A stretch of DNA of 64,000 nt from Triatoma infestans. Its lineage: Eukaryota; Arthropoda; Insecta; Hemiptera; Reduviidae. Within the stretch, counting starts at the first letter, position 1; each line of letters starts with the position of its first letter. Of this stretch, positions 11,065 to 23,096 are shown piece by piece. A model generated the notes under the pieces. The model had not been told where the DNA came from and searched no databases. It worked only from the letters and a program-made list of their open reading frames with translations. A program made the translations under genes and the position numbers. The stretch spans positions 124,001-188,000 of the forward strand of contig JAAEAF010014502.1 in NCBI GenBank assembly GCA_011037195.1. The letters are read 5' to 3'.

Positions 11065-12704
11065 GCTTTGAATCCTAAATGCCCAACAGAAAGCTCTATG
11101 ACGGCTTGCATTTTTTCTCGGTGATTCCCCCTTTTTTTATTTTATTTTTTAGAATTTCATGCCTTTTGTCAGCATTGAAGCTTTCTTCTTCTTTACTTTT
11201 TCAAAAAGAAAAGGGCTAAGGAATTATCCAGAAAATATATCCCCTCTTAGTTTTCGGTTTATGTTCCCTATCCTTGCATTTATGTTTTCGTCACATATAA
11301 TGGCCAAATTGAAATTATTTTGTCTTTTGAGTAACAATATGTGAGGAAGATTGATTTCCTCTAATAATTTGGATAAAAAAAATACCGGAACACAATAATT
11401 AAATTAATTTAAAAAAAGTCTCCTCCTCCTCTAGTATGGATAATCTGCAGCAGCAAAATGAAAAGATAAATTTTCATCATTTTTTTCCTCTCACCCTTTT
11501 TAAGGAGCGACAAATCCTACAGAATACTAACCCTCAAAATCTATTGAATATTCTTTAATTTATCAATTAATCAATCAGTATTTAAAAATAAGAGGGCTTT
11601 TGGTTCCATTATTCTAATAATGTTGATTTGGTGTAGATGTACTTCTATTAATCTACAACGAGCTGATATGCAAAAAAAACATACTTTTTTGAAAAAAAAT
11701 TATATAGTAACTCTGATTATCTTCAAGAATTAAATCGTGCACATCAAAATTTTTTTTGGAAAGCGTTATTTAAAATTTACACAAATTTCTGATTGATATA
11801 CCTTGATAAATTTAATAACAAAATTTATATGAATTGCTGCAAATTCGTCTGTGTTCCTTGCCGCAAGAGAAATGATGGTCTTTATAGATTTAATAAATCT
11901 TGGATATTCACTTAGTTTTGAAAGATATTTTCTTTCTTTGTTGGGCAGAACATTAAACTTTTAACTTTATTTAATCTCCACTAAAATGGGATTCAATTTT
12001 TAGTGTCGGATCACTTTTAACAATTCCATCTTCTACATATACAATACAGATACATACAAAACAGGTGGTATATAAAAATTGAAGGGGTTGTAAGGTAGTG
12101 ATACTTTGTGTACAGCCTATCACGTGAAGGGACTGTCATGGGAGGGGGAAATTTAGCAACATCCCACTATCACATTACGCCATTCACATTAAAGAGGTAA
12201 CGTTTTTTACAACCAACCAACAGCGATTCTTGCCCCAGTGTTCGTCTAAAGCTCCACCAACTACTCCACTGAGGAAGCCTATTGCAATAAGTAATATCGG
12301 TTTAAAATCAAATCATTGAAGAACCCGAACAAGATGCTATTGTTAAGTTAACAAGAAGAGGAAGCCAGAACCATGATTTTAGTGTGCGACTTCAGAAAAG
12401 ATGAGTGGTAAGCAGCATCAAAATTTGAAAGTCTTATGGGAAATTCAATCTAATCTAATCTAATGAAAATTCAACGCACTTACTTTACCTAATATTTCCC
12501 GTAACATCAGCCTAACCGCATTAAAAAATATAGGGTCGTAGTTACCTTCGTTTTCAAGTTCCTTAAGAGATTCCTGGCCAGACATTAAAAATCTCTTGCC
12601 AAAATTCCCAGAAAATTAGCTCTAAGCACAAGGCCATATTTGTGCAAACTTTTTCAAAGTGAATGCTCCTTGGCAGTCATTTTTTCTTAGCTCATGCTTC
12701 CTTG
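11065..12704. other. AT-rich intergenic DNA, no feature recognised
   Basis: Only short chance ORFs (for example 11159-11344) are present. A small TCTAA repeat occurs near 12447-12462. No RNA gene, element terminus or conserved coding sequence was recognised. Confidence 0.5.
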
Positions 12705-12714
12705 AGTCAAGAAA

Positions 12715-13091
12715 TTTTTTTTTTTTTTTTACAACGCCATTAGTTTGGCCTTTCGGCCATTCTCTTTCTGGTAGCCCAGTATAAATGTGCATTATACACG
12801 AAAGAAGATTTAGCAGATGATGTAACTTCTTTTAGTTCAGGGCAGAGAACTCTCCTGTCATGTCTTCTCCGCCACACAAGGGGCAAAGGCGGGTGTCAAC
12901 GGTGGAGGTGCTTCTGAAGCAAATCGTGGCCTGTCAGCATACGGAAGCAGGCAACAGCAACCGTACGCGGAAGACTGGCGGGAATCCTGCCGCTTGCTTC
13001 CCCACTAATTTTTCCCACTTTCGTCCAGCTCCGTTTTCTGTGTACTTATTGTGCCATACATCCCTTAATGACGATAAATTTCTTAGTGGAA
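12715..13091 (-). mobile_element. 5'-truncated LINE 3' end with 10-bp target duplication
   Basis: AGTCAAGAAA flanks this insert on both sides (12705-12714 and 13092-13101). A T-run at 12715-12730 is the poly(A) tail of a minus-strand insertion. Conceptual minus-strand translation in shifting frames gives VAVACFRMLTGHD, then a CPLCGGED-like zinc-binding piece, typical of the C-terminal end of LINE ORF2 proteins after the RT. It is frame-broken and only 377 bp, so it is a dead 5'-truncated copy. Confidence 0.7.
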
Positions 13092-13415
13092 AGTCAAGAA
13101 AAACCAGTCCGCCCACCAGGTAGGTGAGAAAATGCGTTGTTTATAAGTCAATTTTTTTTGTTTCTATGGGCTTCTTAATTAGCTTAAGTCTGATGGATCT
13201 TCCAATTGATCAAAGGATTCAAGTTTTAATATCTTCTTCCCACGATTGAAAAAGAACAAAAATCCCAGGGATAAACTAGTGGTGAAATTTTTCGATAGTC
13301 TCTAAATCTCTGTCGCGATGCAACAAATACACACTTGCGGGGATCACTTCATGAATCTCACATGAAAATGTCAATTAGCACCCATTTTTTAAGGAGAAAA
13401 AATGGTAAACTTTAT

Positions 13416-13970
13416 AAAAAAAATATTGAATCATGATTATTAATTTATTACATGGTTATAATATTTAGTTGAATAAATATGGAAAAAAACTATTTCATAA
13501 AAAGAGTTTCCATAACCTAGACTTTATTAGTAGTGTACAAATTAATAAATGTTTATTCATTTATATAAATATTGAGCACTGCGAAGTACACTAATATACG
13601 ATTAATTATATGTAGTTGACCTTCCATAAAAAAAATGTTATATTTTAAAAAGTAACAGTTTAAATAAAGCAGTACAATTCACAAATCCAGGGGGGTATCC
13701 TTACCTCTAATTTTTTAATATCGGATACGAAAATTAAATAATTGTCTGTTTCAAATAAATTTATTATAGACTCTTTAATTTAAGGACACGTAAGCTGTCA
13801 AAAATAAATATCTTAGTAAAGGTATAATAATACCACTTAACAGCATAATTTTGATAATGTAAACCAACTTTCAAAGATTAGGTTAGGTTCTTTATTCTTT
13901 GTTTTATTTATTAAAAATATAAATTATTTTATTAAATTAAATATAAAAAATCATGATTCAATATTTTTTT
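13416..13970. repeat. Inverted-repeat-bounded segment (MITE-like)
   Basis: A perfect 22-bp sequence (within 13416-13439) reappears inverted at 13949-13970, centred on AATCATGATT. The 555-bp segment between has no ORF. Target duplications are not evident, so assignment to a transposon class is open. Confidence 0.4.
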
Positions 13971-14131
13971 GTTAACGATATTAAAAAAAAATATTCCATA
14001 CAAAACTATTGTCTGATTAAAATCGCGCAGACCATTAATCATGCAAGTTTTTTAAGAAATACCCTATTAATTTATTATCATTTCACATGACCATAGGGAC
14101 CTTGTATAGTTGAATTTCACCATTTTTTATC

Positions 14132-14695
14132 CAGAGTTGTGCAACACAGTAATCATAAAAATTAGATTGATGACTAAATAACTAATAATCAATATCTATA
14201 GTGACTAACGAATTTACAGATTGATGTATTTAAAAATAAGTGACTAAAAAAAAAATGATTATTAGTCAATTCAAAAAAAAATTTTACTAAACAAATGAAT
14301 CATTTTTCAAAAATTTTGAGATTGATTGGTCTATGATTTGATATAATTCTTAGTCACTTTTTTTATTGAAGTGGTTAATGAGCAAAAAAATGTAATTAAA
14401 TGTACGCACTTCTTTTCGTGGGCACTGCCTTAGAAAATAAATACCTCGATGTAGGAGAAAAAAATAAGGAAGTTACAAACTTTTTTAGCCGTTTTCTGTG
14501 AAAAACAGACTAATAACTACAGATTGATGGGGTGACTATTAACTACTCAGTGACTAACAAAACAATCTGTAACTAATCAGTCACTTCCAGGAAGTAATTA
14601 ATAAATCCAATTTACTAGTGACTAAATGACTATATTTCCGACTGATGATGCAACTAATCTGTGAATGATATTATTTGCTTTTGTGCCCAACTCTG
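14132..14695. mobile_element. hAT-type MITE (564 bp)
   Basis: The left end CAGAGTTGTGCAACAC and the right end, read inverted as CAGAGTTGGGCACAAAAG, match the CAGxGTTGGxCA terminal pattern of hAT transposons. Flanking 8-mers TTTTTATC and CTTTTAAC agree at 6 of 8 positions, as expected for an aged 8-bp duplication. The interior is AT-rich with many variants of GTGACTAA/TTAGTCAC in both orientations and no transposase, so it is non-autonomous. Confidence 0.65.
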
Positions 14696-16439
14696 CTTTT
14701 AACTTATAACTGGGTCATATCTGGGAAAGACCATTTAGTTGGAAATTTAATTTTCTTGAAAATTTCCATCACAAAATTGATTTAATGAACATAAAAAAAT
14801 CTAATTTTGCAAAAACGAACACCCCAGCCTTTTCTTCATAACAAAGAAAAAAAGAAAAGAAAGAAAAACAAAACAGCAAACAGGGATTTTCAAATTTCAA
14901 GCAAAAAAAAAAGAAGCAATTTATCAAAAAAGCCCTAAAAAGTAAGTTTTTAAGTTTCCCACTTTTTATTTAAAAATAAAAATTGAAAAATCAAATTCAG
15001 AATATAATTTTTTTTAAAAAAAATCAAAAATTTCCTATATTTTTTTTTTATATTTTTTGTTTTATTGTGTACAATAAATAAAATAAAAAAAAATTAATAA
15101 ATGGAAAAATTAAAAAAAAGAATATTTATATTATATATATTTTTGTAAATTAGTAGTCATAAAACAATCAAAAATATATTTTGTGTTCAGATATCCCTAA
15201 TTACCTGAAAGTCTCCAATTTTTCTCAATTATTAAAAAATTATGTTACAATTTTTAATATTTTTGTACTTTCAAAAAAAAGTACAAAAATATTAAATAAT
15301 TAAATAAAACAAATAGAATTTAATAAAAATTAAATTAAAAAATAGTACATTAAGAATTTTTTATCGAAATATTGTAATTAGTTTAAAAACAAAAAAAGTA
15401 ATTAAAAAAAAAATGGAAACTTAACGATTGTTAATTATTACAATGATGGATTATTATTTTTTTTTTTTTTAATTAAGTGGAAAAGCTCAAAAAAAAATAT
15501 GGAGCTTAATTTATATCTGTAAAGCTCTTGTTATTTTTAATAATAATTTTTATTAAGTTAACATTTTTTTAAAATAAAACAAAACAAAAAATGATTAATT
15601 TTTTTTATTTTATTGGTGTGGAAAAAAAAGAACATGTTTCGATTTTGTTTTAATCGATTTATTTGGTTTCATTGTGTTTTGTTATTATGATCATTATAAA
15701 ACAAAAATTATATTTATTAGATTTCTGCCCGCCGTTTTTTTTGTCAATTTTTTTTTTTTTTTTTTTATTTTGTACGAATTAAAATTTTGAGAATATGAGA
15801 CTGTAGTGCATTTTCATGGAAGAAGATTTTTTTTAATTAACTTTTTTCTTTTTTTTTTTTTTTATTTGATATAATTTCTTTCTTTTTAATATAATTTTAC
15901 ATATAAATATATAATAAATATATTAGTTTATTGCAAAAAAAAAAAAGATGTAATGAAATATGAATTTTAAATATAAATTTACAATAATTTCATTTATTTT
16001 TTTTTGTTTATTTATCTATTTTTTTTTTTACTCTACATTCTTTAAAAATACAGTTCAATTGGTGGATTGTTTCAAATAGCCATTAGCGGAGCTAATTGGT
16101 AACATAACATTTGTTAATTTTTTTTTTTATAACTTTAGTAGAATTCAATTGTAGAATTTTAGACTGTAGTAGAATTTTTATTCATATCTGCCAATAAAAA
16201 ATTTCTCTTCCCAAATAAGCAAATAACGTGTTTTTTCCTTCGATATTTCCCTGATCATGAAAGAATAGTCTCAAAAGTGAATAAATTTTTGAAGAAAGGC
16301 CACTTACCTACCTGCTACACTATGTACAAGTGAAATTCGACATTTTTGCTTGAATTCCAGATATCAAGCTAGACTTCCAAAAAAAAAAAATAAATAAATA
16401 AACCTCACAATAATAGATTTGGCGTAATCCTTGAATATT
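14696..16439. other. AT-rich DNA with long A/T homopolymers
   Basis: The stretch is dominated by poly-A, poly-T and AT runs. A short hairpin near 15256-15290 is formed by two copies of AATATTTTTGTACTTT in opposite orientation. No gene was recognised. Confidence 0.5.
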
Positions 16440-16908
16440 GATACTGGTTACTGGGTGGAGGGTAGTCTGGGCAAGTCTCAGTTAGGGGGTGCTGTGCCTT
16501 TTACGGACCTCCCTCAGGCATCTGGTTGGTTTTTCCTCACTGGGCATTGAGGTTTAAGGACACATCTCTATACAATGGGGCTCATGTCCTGATCCCTTTT
16601 GCAGGTTTGTGAGATGGAGAAGGAAACACCTACACATCTCATGACGGATTGTTTGGGTTGTGAGGAATTCCTAAGTTCAGGGCCTTTGGCCCGAACAGTA
16701 TGTCGGGTGGAAGAGCATAATCTGTGACCTTTTTTTTTTTAAGGTTACGGTCTGATTTATTCAGACTGTGGGGTGAAACCCGGGTACGGTCATTTTGTCC
16801 CAGACGCCGGTAGTTGTTATTATTTTGGAACAGCTATATGGGGACCCCTATTGAGGCTTTGGATAGCGCAGGGTTTGGCCCTGTCCCTCTTTAAAATAAT
16901 AATAATAC
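16440..16908 (+). mobile_element. LINE 3' end fragment (ORF2 C-terminus plus 3' UTR)
   Basis: The segment is GC-richer than its flanks. Frames give HLYTMGLMS followed by CEMEKETPTHLMTDCLGCEE, a C...H...C zinc-binding pattern seen at the end of Jockey/R1-type ORF2. The copy at 55.2 kb carries the related CRFCGEMEETP. After the coding remnant a GC-rich 3' UTR ends in AATAATAATAATA at about 16893-16906. Coding is frame-broken, so this is a 5'-truncated relic. Confidence 0.6.
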
Positions 16909-18536
16909 TGCGGAGGGGAGGGAGTGAGTTTTAATTCGTTCAATCCTGCCCCCCCCCTTTTCACGGCAATTAATGTTCCTGAAATAGAAAGCTAGAGAGC
17001 GCTTGAGTTCCCCCCCCCCATAGAGATAATAAATCTTTGTAGATTTTTCTCCAGAAGTGTGGATCCTCTTCAACCCTGAGTAACTTTTAATGGATTTCCT
17101 AAAAATCCTGAGGTTCAATGGATATCATCCAACAGAAGGGCAACTTTACTCGCATTGGTTTCTTAGATTTTGAGGATTTTCTCGGAAAAACAGCTCGGCA
17201 TCTAGAATTTTAATCAGAAAAAACAATTTCATAATATTTCCTTCGAAATTTTTTTTTTTTAAGAATAATAAGAAATTTATTTCGAAAATAAATTTTAAAA
17301 TACCAGGTTAATTATCTTGTTTTCTTGTTTTGATCTTTATGAAATCAATTATCATTAATTTATTACAAAATTTATTTCACGATGTTTTAAAACTGAAAAA
17401 AAAAGAAGGACTATTTAGGAAATTCGCATTTCCAGTCAACCAATTTTCTCTGGAGAAACCCAGAGAGGGTGCTTGTGTTTTCCATATAGAGATAAAATTA
17501 TCTGGGTTAAGGAGAGAGAATTATTTCTTTAACATACTATACCTTGATGATCGTTAAAGAAGACCAGGAATGTAATGTCATAATTCACTTCCTCCTTCAC
17601 CCCGTGAACTTTAAATTAGCAACACGCTACAATTTAATTTCACAGAAAACCCAATTCATTATTTAGTATTTACATATTTTTTTTTTTTTTTTTTGAACAA
17701 TAAAGAAAATCCAAGTATCGAATAAGATGGAAGTAAGTAACTTAATATTTTGTGACGAGATTACTATTCCCCATTAAGGACTAAACCTATTTAAGGAAAA
17801 CAGTTGCTTCGTTAAACTAACCGCTACATTAATTGACTTATATTGAAAATAGGATTTTGGAATCTAAATAGAGAAAGAGAGATAGATTGAGAAAGCGAGT
17901 GAGAGTGAGATAGTGACCTATTTTTGTTATTACACATTTTTTATTTAGCTATTTATTTAGGAGGACAAAACAATTAATTGAAAATCCTATTGGATTGGAT
18001 TTTATTTATTAATGACTGGTTCAGATTTTTTTTTTTTTTTCGAATGGAGTAAAATGTGGTACCTACCTTATTCATAAATTTTGAGCGATTGTGAAATGTT
18101 AGATTAGCAGCTAGTTCCAGATTTTTAATACGCATATAAATTCATTTTAATTTCTGTGACATTAATTTTTTTTATAATTATTATTATTTTAGAATACGAA
18201 ATATATATATTTTTTTTTAATCAGACAACTTTCATAAAATCACTTAATTGAGATGTGCAAGTAAACAAAGTTAGATTAGTGGGTGAGGGGGGTATTAATC
18301 TAGCAGTCCGCGAAAGTATTTGACTACCAGCAAATACAAGAGAAAAACAAGAGAAATTCTGAAAATTCATGGAAATTTATGGAGCCTCCATGTATTACTG
18401 TCCAGAACCAAAAAAAACACGAAATTTGGAATAAATAGAAGTAACTTTTACCATTGTGGCAAAAACCTGCTCGCTCCCCACTTGATAAAGAAAGTTATCC
18501 CATAGTTTTGCTGTTACGACAGTTCAGCAAAACAAT
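16909..18536. other. AT-rich DNA, no gene recognised
   Basis: Contains poly-C tracts at about 16950 and 17010, poly-T runs near 17680 and 18026, and a GA-rich patch at 17870-17910. Part of 17150-17240 resembles the internal module of the Helentron-like repeat (TTTTCTCGGAAAAACAG). Nothing else was recognised. Confidence 0.45.
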
Positions 18537-20003
18537 CTACTGGACGAAAGTATTGCACAAAATTTCAAAATATTATAATTTAAAGTTGAAAGTTATTTTC
18601 GTATTTTTTTTTATGGATTCATGTTGTTGAATTTTAATCCAAAGGAAAAAAAGAACAACTACCAAAAATTTAAGAAAAACTGGTTTTATTATACAGAATA
18701 AAAAATAAAGCTCAAAAAAAAAATTTGTAAAATTCAAAATTGAAATGGTTTTTATTTATTATCACTTCTTCATTTTTTTTCAACAGTATTTAGTGATACC
18801 TCCTCTTGCTCTGAAAACTGCAGCAAGCCTCCTTGGCATTGAAGGGATTAGATTTTGGAAAACCTCTTGAGAAATCTTATTCCATTTTCAATAATGCTGT
18901 ACGTTGCTCCCTGAGAGTGCTAGGGGCTATCAGGCGAAGCCTAAGCCGTCTTCCAATTGTGTCCCAAAGGTGTTCTATTGGATTTAGGTCTGGACTTCTC
19001 GGTGGAGAAACCAAACGTCGAATCCCAAAATCCTGTAGGTACTCAAGGACAACGCGAGCAGGTGACATCTGGCATTGTCCTGCATTAATAGAAAACCATC
19101 ACCAACTCTTTTAGAAATTGGCACAACATATCGCTGAAAAACCTCTTCAAGGTAATTCCGGGCATTTAGCGTCCCATTTTCCCCGATACATAAGTGTGTC
19201 CGTCCGCCAAAACTTATGCCTCCCCAAATCATAACACCGCCTCCACCAAAAGCCACTTTTGGAGAAATTTAGCCATTGCATATCTCTCACCTTGACGCCT
19301 CCAAACTCTCATCCGTCCATCTGGAGAATGTAGGGTGAATCTCGACTCATCTGTGAATAAAACACGTCTCCAATGTTTCCTGGAAGCCAAGTTTGCTTCA
19401 TTTAACCTTCTTCTGACATATACTTGAAATATGGACATCAAGGATATCAGCGATCAAATGACGTAATTGATTTCTATTGACAATCCTGTTCCGTAAGACA
19501 TACAGCTGATAAATCTCTCATCTGTCCGGGTTGTACTTCTAGGGCGGCCCGTAACTTGCCGTCGGGGGAGCTATCAGTCTCCCTATGGCGTGCTAAAATT
19601 CTGGAGAAGTGGATTGGCTCATTCCTAGTCTCTGAGCAATTGTTCCTTGATTTAGCCCTTCCTCATGTAATGTCACCACACGTATTGCAATTTCTTCGGA
19701 ATAATTACTATGAAGAGGCATGTTAAGAACAAAAAGAAAAAATAACTGATAAGAAAAAATAAACAAAAGTATAGGACAGAGAAATTACCACCGGCAATGC
19801 AATTGAAGAACTGGGATTATCATTGTATTTTCAAGAGTTCCGAGTATTGGTCATTTAAAAACATAAACAAATGGCTTAATCTCTTATTTCTCCTTGGATC
19901 AGAGTTCATTTACAACGTATGTATAAAAAAAAATTCAGTAATAGACTGTAACTTCAAATTACAACATTTTGACATTTTATGCAATACTTTTGTCCAGCAG
20001 TTT
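18537..20003 (-). mobile_element. Tc1-like DNA transposon, inactive
   Basis: Terminal inverted repeats of roughly 50 bp flank a transposase pseudogene. The left end reads CTACTGGACGAAAGTATTGC at 18537, and the right end read inverted is CTGCTGGACAAAAGTATTGC, ending near 20003. The repeats continue as CAAAATTTC / TAAAATGTC and TAATTTAAAGTT / TAATTTGAAGTT. The length of about 1.47 kb suits the family. The TA duplication is not clear at either end. A TA microsatellite begins at once on the right. Confidence 0.8.
18780..19721 (-). pseudogene. Tc1-family transposase pseudogene
   Basis: Cut-and-paste transposase relic on the minus strand. It begins at an ATG complementary to 19719-19721 (MPLHSNYSEEIAIRVV, then an HTH segment EEGLNQGTIAQRLGMS) and ends GGITKYC-stop at 18780-18782. 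The three catalytic boxes of the DD34E class are visible: LFTDESRF (frame 19441-19229), LLMQDNARCH (frame 19256-18984) and SPDLNPIEHLWD (frame 19068-18877). Each lies in a different frame, so at least two frameshifts plus N-terminal stops separate them. The length of about 310 codons is near the usual 340. It cannot make an active enzyme. Confidence 0.85.
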
Positions 20004-20430
20004 AGATATATATATATATATATATATATATTCAAATTATTTAATAAAAAAAAATAAAAATGAGTGAAAAAAAAAATTTGCAATAAAAACCATAGTTATA
20101 AATATTAAAAACAAACAAAAAAAAATAGAAAAACTAAATTATTATAAGAAGATTTATTTTTTTTTATAGTAATACGAAACAAATTAAGACTCTAGGAGGT
20201 GGACAAATTAAAATCAATACATGTTAAAGAGAAAACATGATTTCTTGTAAAAAAAAATCATTTTGTAAGTCGTAACTGGGAATAAAAGAACTAGAACTAT
20301 TGAATGATAATTGCTTACTGTTTACTCACTCCAAACAAAATTCTCGGATGGTTTTTTTCAAATAATAAAAATTCTGTACAATTATTGTTTAGCAAATTGC
20401 AAGAAGTGTCCTTTAGATTTAGAAGCGTTT
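20004..20430. repeat. TA microsatellite and AT-rich DNA
   Basis: (TA)n occupies about 20006-20031, followed by A-rich sequence. No other feature was seen. Confidence 0.5.
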
Positions 20431-20760
20431 GGTGTTGTGGTTGGTTCCGCAGAGCTGGAAAGCATTTTCCGTTATAGCCTACTTCTTTTTGTGGTCATCA
20501 ACGGATTTCGGGCGTTCACCCATCTTCAGAATGTTTTTGTCGAAACAGTACGATAACATAGACTTGGCCAGAGCAAATTTAGTTAATACACTCAGTATCA
20601 GGAGTGTATCAACTAAATTTACACTGTGCAAGTCTATGTTATCAGACTGTTTCGACAAGAATATCCTGATGATTGGCGGACGCCCGAACCCGGTCGATGA
20701 CCACAAAAAGAAGCAGGCTGTCATGGAATATATCTCTGATGTTTGACATCCCATTTACAT
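20431..20760. mobile_element. Foldback retroelement, family A
   Basis: A near-perfect inverted repeat with arms of about 130 bp. The left arm (from about 20464) reads GTGGTCAT...TTTGTCGAAACAG and the right arm (to about 20735) is its complement. Beyond the left arm is GTGGTTGGTTCCGCAGAGCT, which in the related copies at 28930 and 49189 ends the right side. Each arm carries the hammerhead-like motif CTGA-GA...GAAAC described at 49380. No protein is encoded. Flanking duplication is unclear here. Confidence 0.65.
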
Positions 20761-22118
20761 ATAGCAAACTCCATGCGCTGGTTTCAAATGGGTTTTGAAT
20801 AATAGAGTTAAACCATGAATAGATACGTATTTTTATTACGTTCCTGGATTTATATATTGGATTAAAATTTGAAGTTTCTAATTTTTCTTTTATTTTTTTA
20901 ATAATAGAGATTATAATCTGCATTTTTTATTTGGCAACTAGATAACCAACTATCTTAGTTTTTAATTATAAAGGGAGAGTCCAAATGCCACAGTTCAGTG
21001 TTACAAAAACTTTTATACTAGACCAGAGTACTTTTTATGCTATATCATTTTGTACTCATTTAAACAAAGAAAAAAATAAAACAGTCAAAATAAAGTCAAT
21101 GTGATTTTTTATAGAAATTCTTTTGGAGAATCCGGCCACAATTTTATTAAAATAACTCAATCAAAAATGCCATATTACGAATGAAGTATTATCACTTAAC
21201 TTCTAAGATTGCCTTTTGTTAACAATCTAAACAATAATAAAATTGAAACCAGTTCAAAGCTTTACAAAAGAAAATTATGGTACCGGAAGAATTGCAGTTG
21301 ACATGATTTAATCTCCATTACATTATTAATAAATAATTTTTAGCGTTTATTTTAATTAATATACTGATTATATTTATAGGTTAATATTATGGTTGTCAGT
21401 GATTGTGACTTCATAGCACAGTAATTTTGGGGAGATTAACCGGGGAGCGGCAGGAATTGAAATTAGATAATGATGTAGGAATAACTAAATATGAAAATGC
21501 CACTACCATGCTTCGATATTAGTATATTTTTATGATATAATAATGAGAATAACAGATTGTAAAAGAAAACAAAAAAGCTGGAAGCGAATCAACCAAAAGA
21601 AACACGCTAAGAGACTATCAGAATTTCAGATAGTATAGTTCAGGTGATTTGATATAAACAAATGTGTCAGTCAGTGTATTAATTTTGCAAAAGAGCTCTT
21701 AATTACTGAATTTCCATATTCGTTTAATAGATTTTTTTTTTTCTTTATTTGTGAGGGCAACATTCTCAAGGGAATGCTTGAGGGAGTTGGAGTTTAGGAT
21801 TATCTTAGCTTTTTGTAGTCAGACCAGTAGACTGCTGAGAAGTCTTCCTAGGATAAAATTTATTTATTTATTTTTGTTTCTTGGTGGATAAGACCTTATT
21901 GGGCGCACCATCATTAACAATAACAATAAAAAAAAAAGGTAAATACATTGCAACAAACATGAAAAATGGAAATGCCTGTCTGTGGACGTTCGTCCTTACA
22001 ACTGGACTGCATTCAGTTTTTTGGGACTCCAAAAAACTGCCATTATATGGACGTATTGTATGAGAGGTAAAATGAAATTGAGAAAAATGAAGGCTGATTA
22101 AAAAACGATGAAAGAGTT
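20761..22118. other. AT-rich DNA, no gene recognised
   Basis: No RNA gene, transposon end or conserved coding sequence was recognised. ORFs are short and look accidental. Confidence 0.45.
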
Positions 22119-22432
22119 CAGTCTGAACAGAATAAGGGCTGCTCCAGAGACAGTCTGAACAGAATAAGGGCTGCTCCAGAGACAGTCTGAACAGAATAAG
22201 GGCTACTCCAGAGTCAGTCTGAACAGAATAAGGGCTGCTCCAGAGACAGTCTGAACAGAATAAGGGCTGCTCCAGAGACAGTCTGAACAGAATAAGGGCT
22301 GCTCCAGAGACAGTCTGAACAGAATAAGGGCTACTCCAGAGTCAGTCTGAACAGAATAAGGGCTACTCCAGAGTCAGTCTGAACAGAATAAGGGCTGCTC
22401 CAGAGACAGTCTGAACAGAATAAGGGCTGCTC
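22119..22432 (+). repeat. Minisatellite, 32-bp unit, about 9.8 copies
   Basis: Tandem array of a 32-bp unit starting CAGTCTGAACAGAATAAGGG. Units come in two haplotypes: GCTGCTCC...GAGA (majority) and GCTACTCC...GAGT (units 3, 7 and 8). The two substitutions are always linked, which indicates block duplication. There is no spacer diversity, so it is not a CRISPR array. Confidence 0.95.
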
Positions 22433-22849
22433 CTGACTAGTTAAAAAAAAAGGAGGAAGGTGGAAAAACTTTTAGTCCCGATCCAATAACCTACAACCAA
22501 TTGTGTGCAAAATGGAGGCGTCCAGATTTATTGCTTTATATTACAACCATCTATTGTGTTTCTTTGAAAGTGATGACACTATAATCAAGGCAACAATTCT
22601 ACTAAAGAAGGTCTATTCCAATTGGAGGGCGAAAGATAGGTTTATACCAAAAAAAAAATAATGACACTGTGAAGAGCTGTAAAAATGGTAGACTTCAGGA
22701 TATCGTCCAACATTGTGGGCCCAAACAAACTATACAAATTTTTATTCAGTTGTTTTTAAATAAGTGATTGGGGAAGGGGGCAGTGGAGTAGATTATGTTA
22801 GAAACGGAAACTTTGATAACGTAGATTTTTTTTTTTTCAAATAAGTGGG
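22433..22849. other. Intergenic spacer between two minisatellites
   Basis: Mixed-composition sequence with a T-run at 22829-22838. No gene or element was recognised. Confidence 0.4.
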
Positions 22850-22998
22850 GGGGCTTAGCGTACAGAACATGGATATTTTATAGGAAGGGGCTTAGCGAAC
22901 AGAACATGGATATTTTATAGGAAGGGGCTTAGCGAACAGAACATGGATATTTTATAGGAAGGGGCTTAGCGTACAGAACATGGATATTTTATAGGAAG
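22850..22998 (+). repeat. Minisatellite, 38-bp unit, about 4 copies
   Basis: A 38-bp unit (GGGGCTTAGCG[A/T]ACAGAAC... ATAGGAAG) repeated four times. Units 1 and 4 have GTACAG and units 2 and 3 have GAACAG. Confidence 0.9.
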
Positions 22999-23062
22999 GT
23001 GGTTTGCCTGGAATCCAAATCCACCATCCATCGAGAAGATTTGGGGCCGCCTCCATACTTGT

Positions 23063-23096
<34 letters not shown>

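Noticed and set aside
20661..20702. Canonical hammerhead ribozyme call for each motif
   Set aside because: All copies have an unpaired base between CUGANGA and stem II and a stem III of at most three pairs, so I list them as hammerhead-like only.
20429..20754. Overlapping 81-105 codon ORFs on both strands
   Set aside because: Both strands give similar peptides because the region is a palindromic foldback element. No codon bias or homology.
22119..22432. CRISPR-like direct repeats
   Set aside because: Units abut without unique spacers and the genome is animal, so it is a minisatellite. The same holds for 22850-22998 and 34129-34588.
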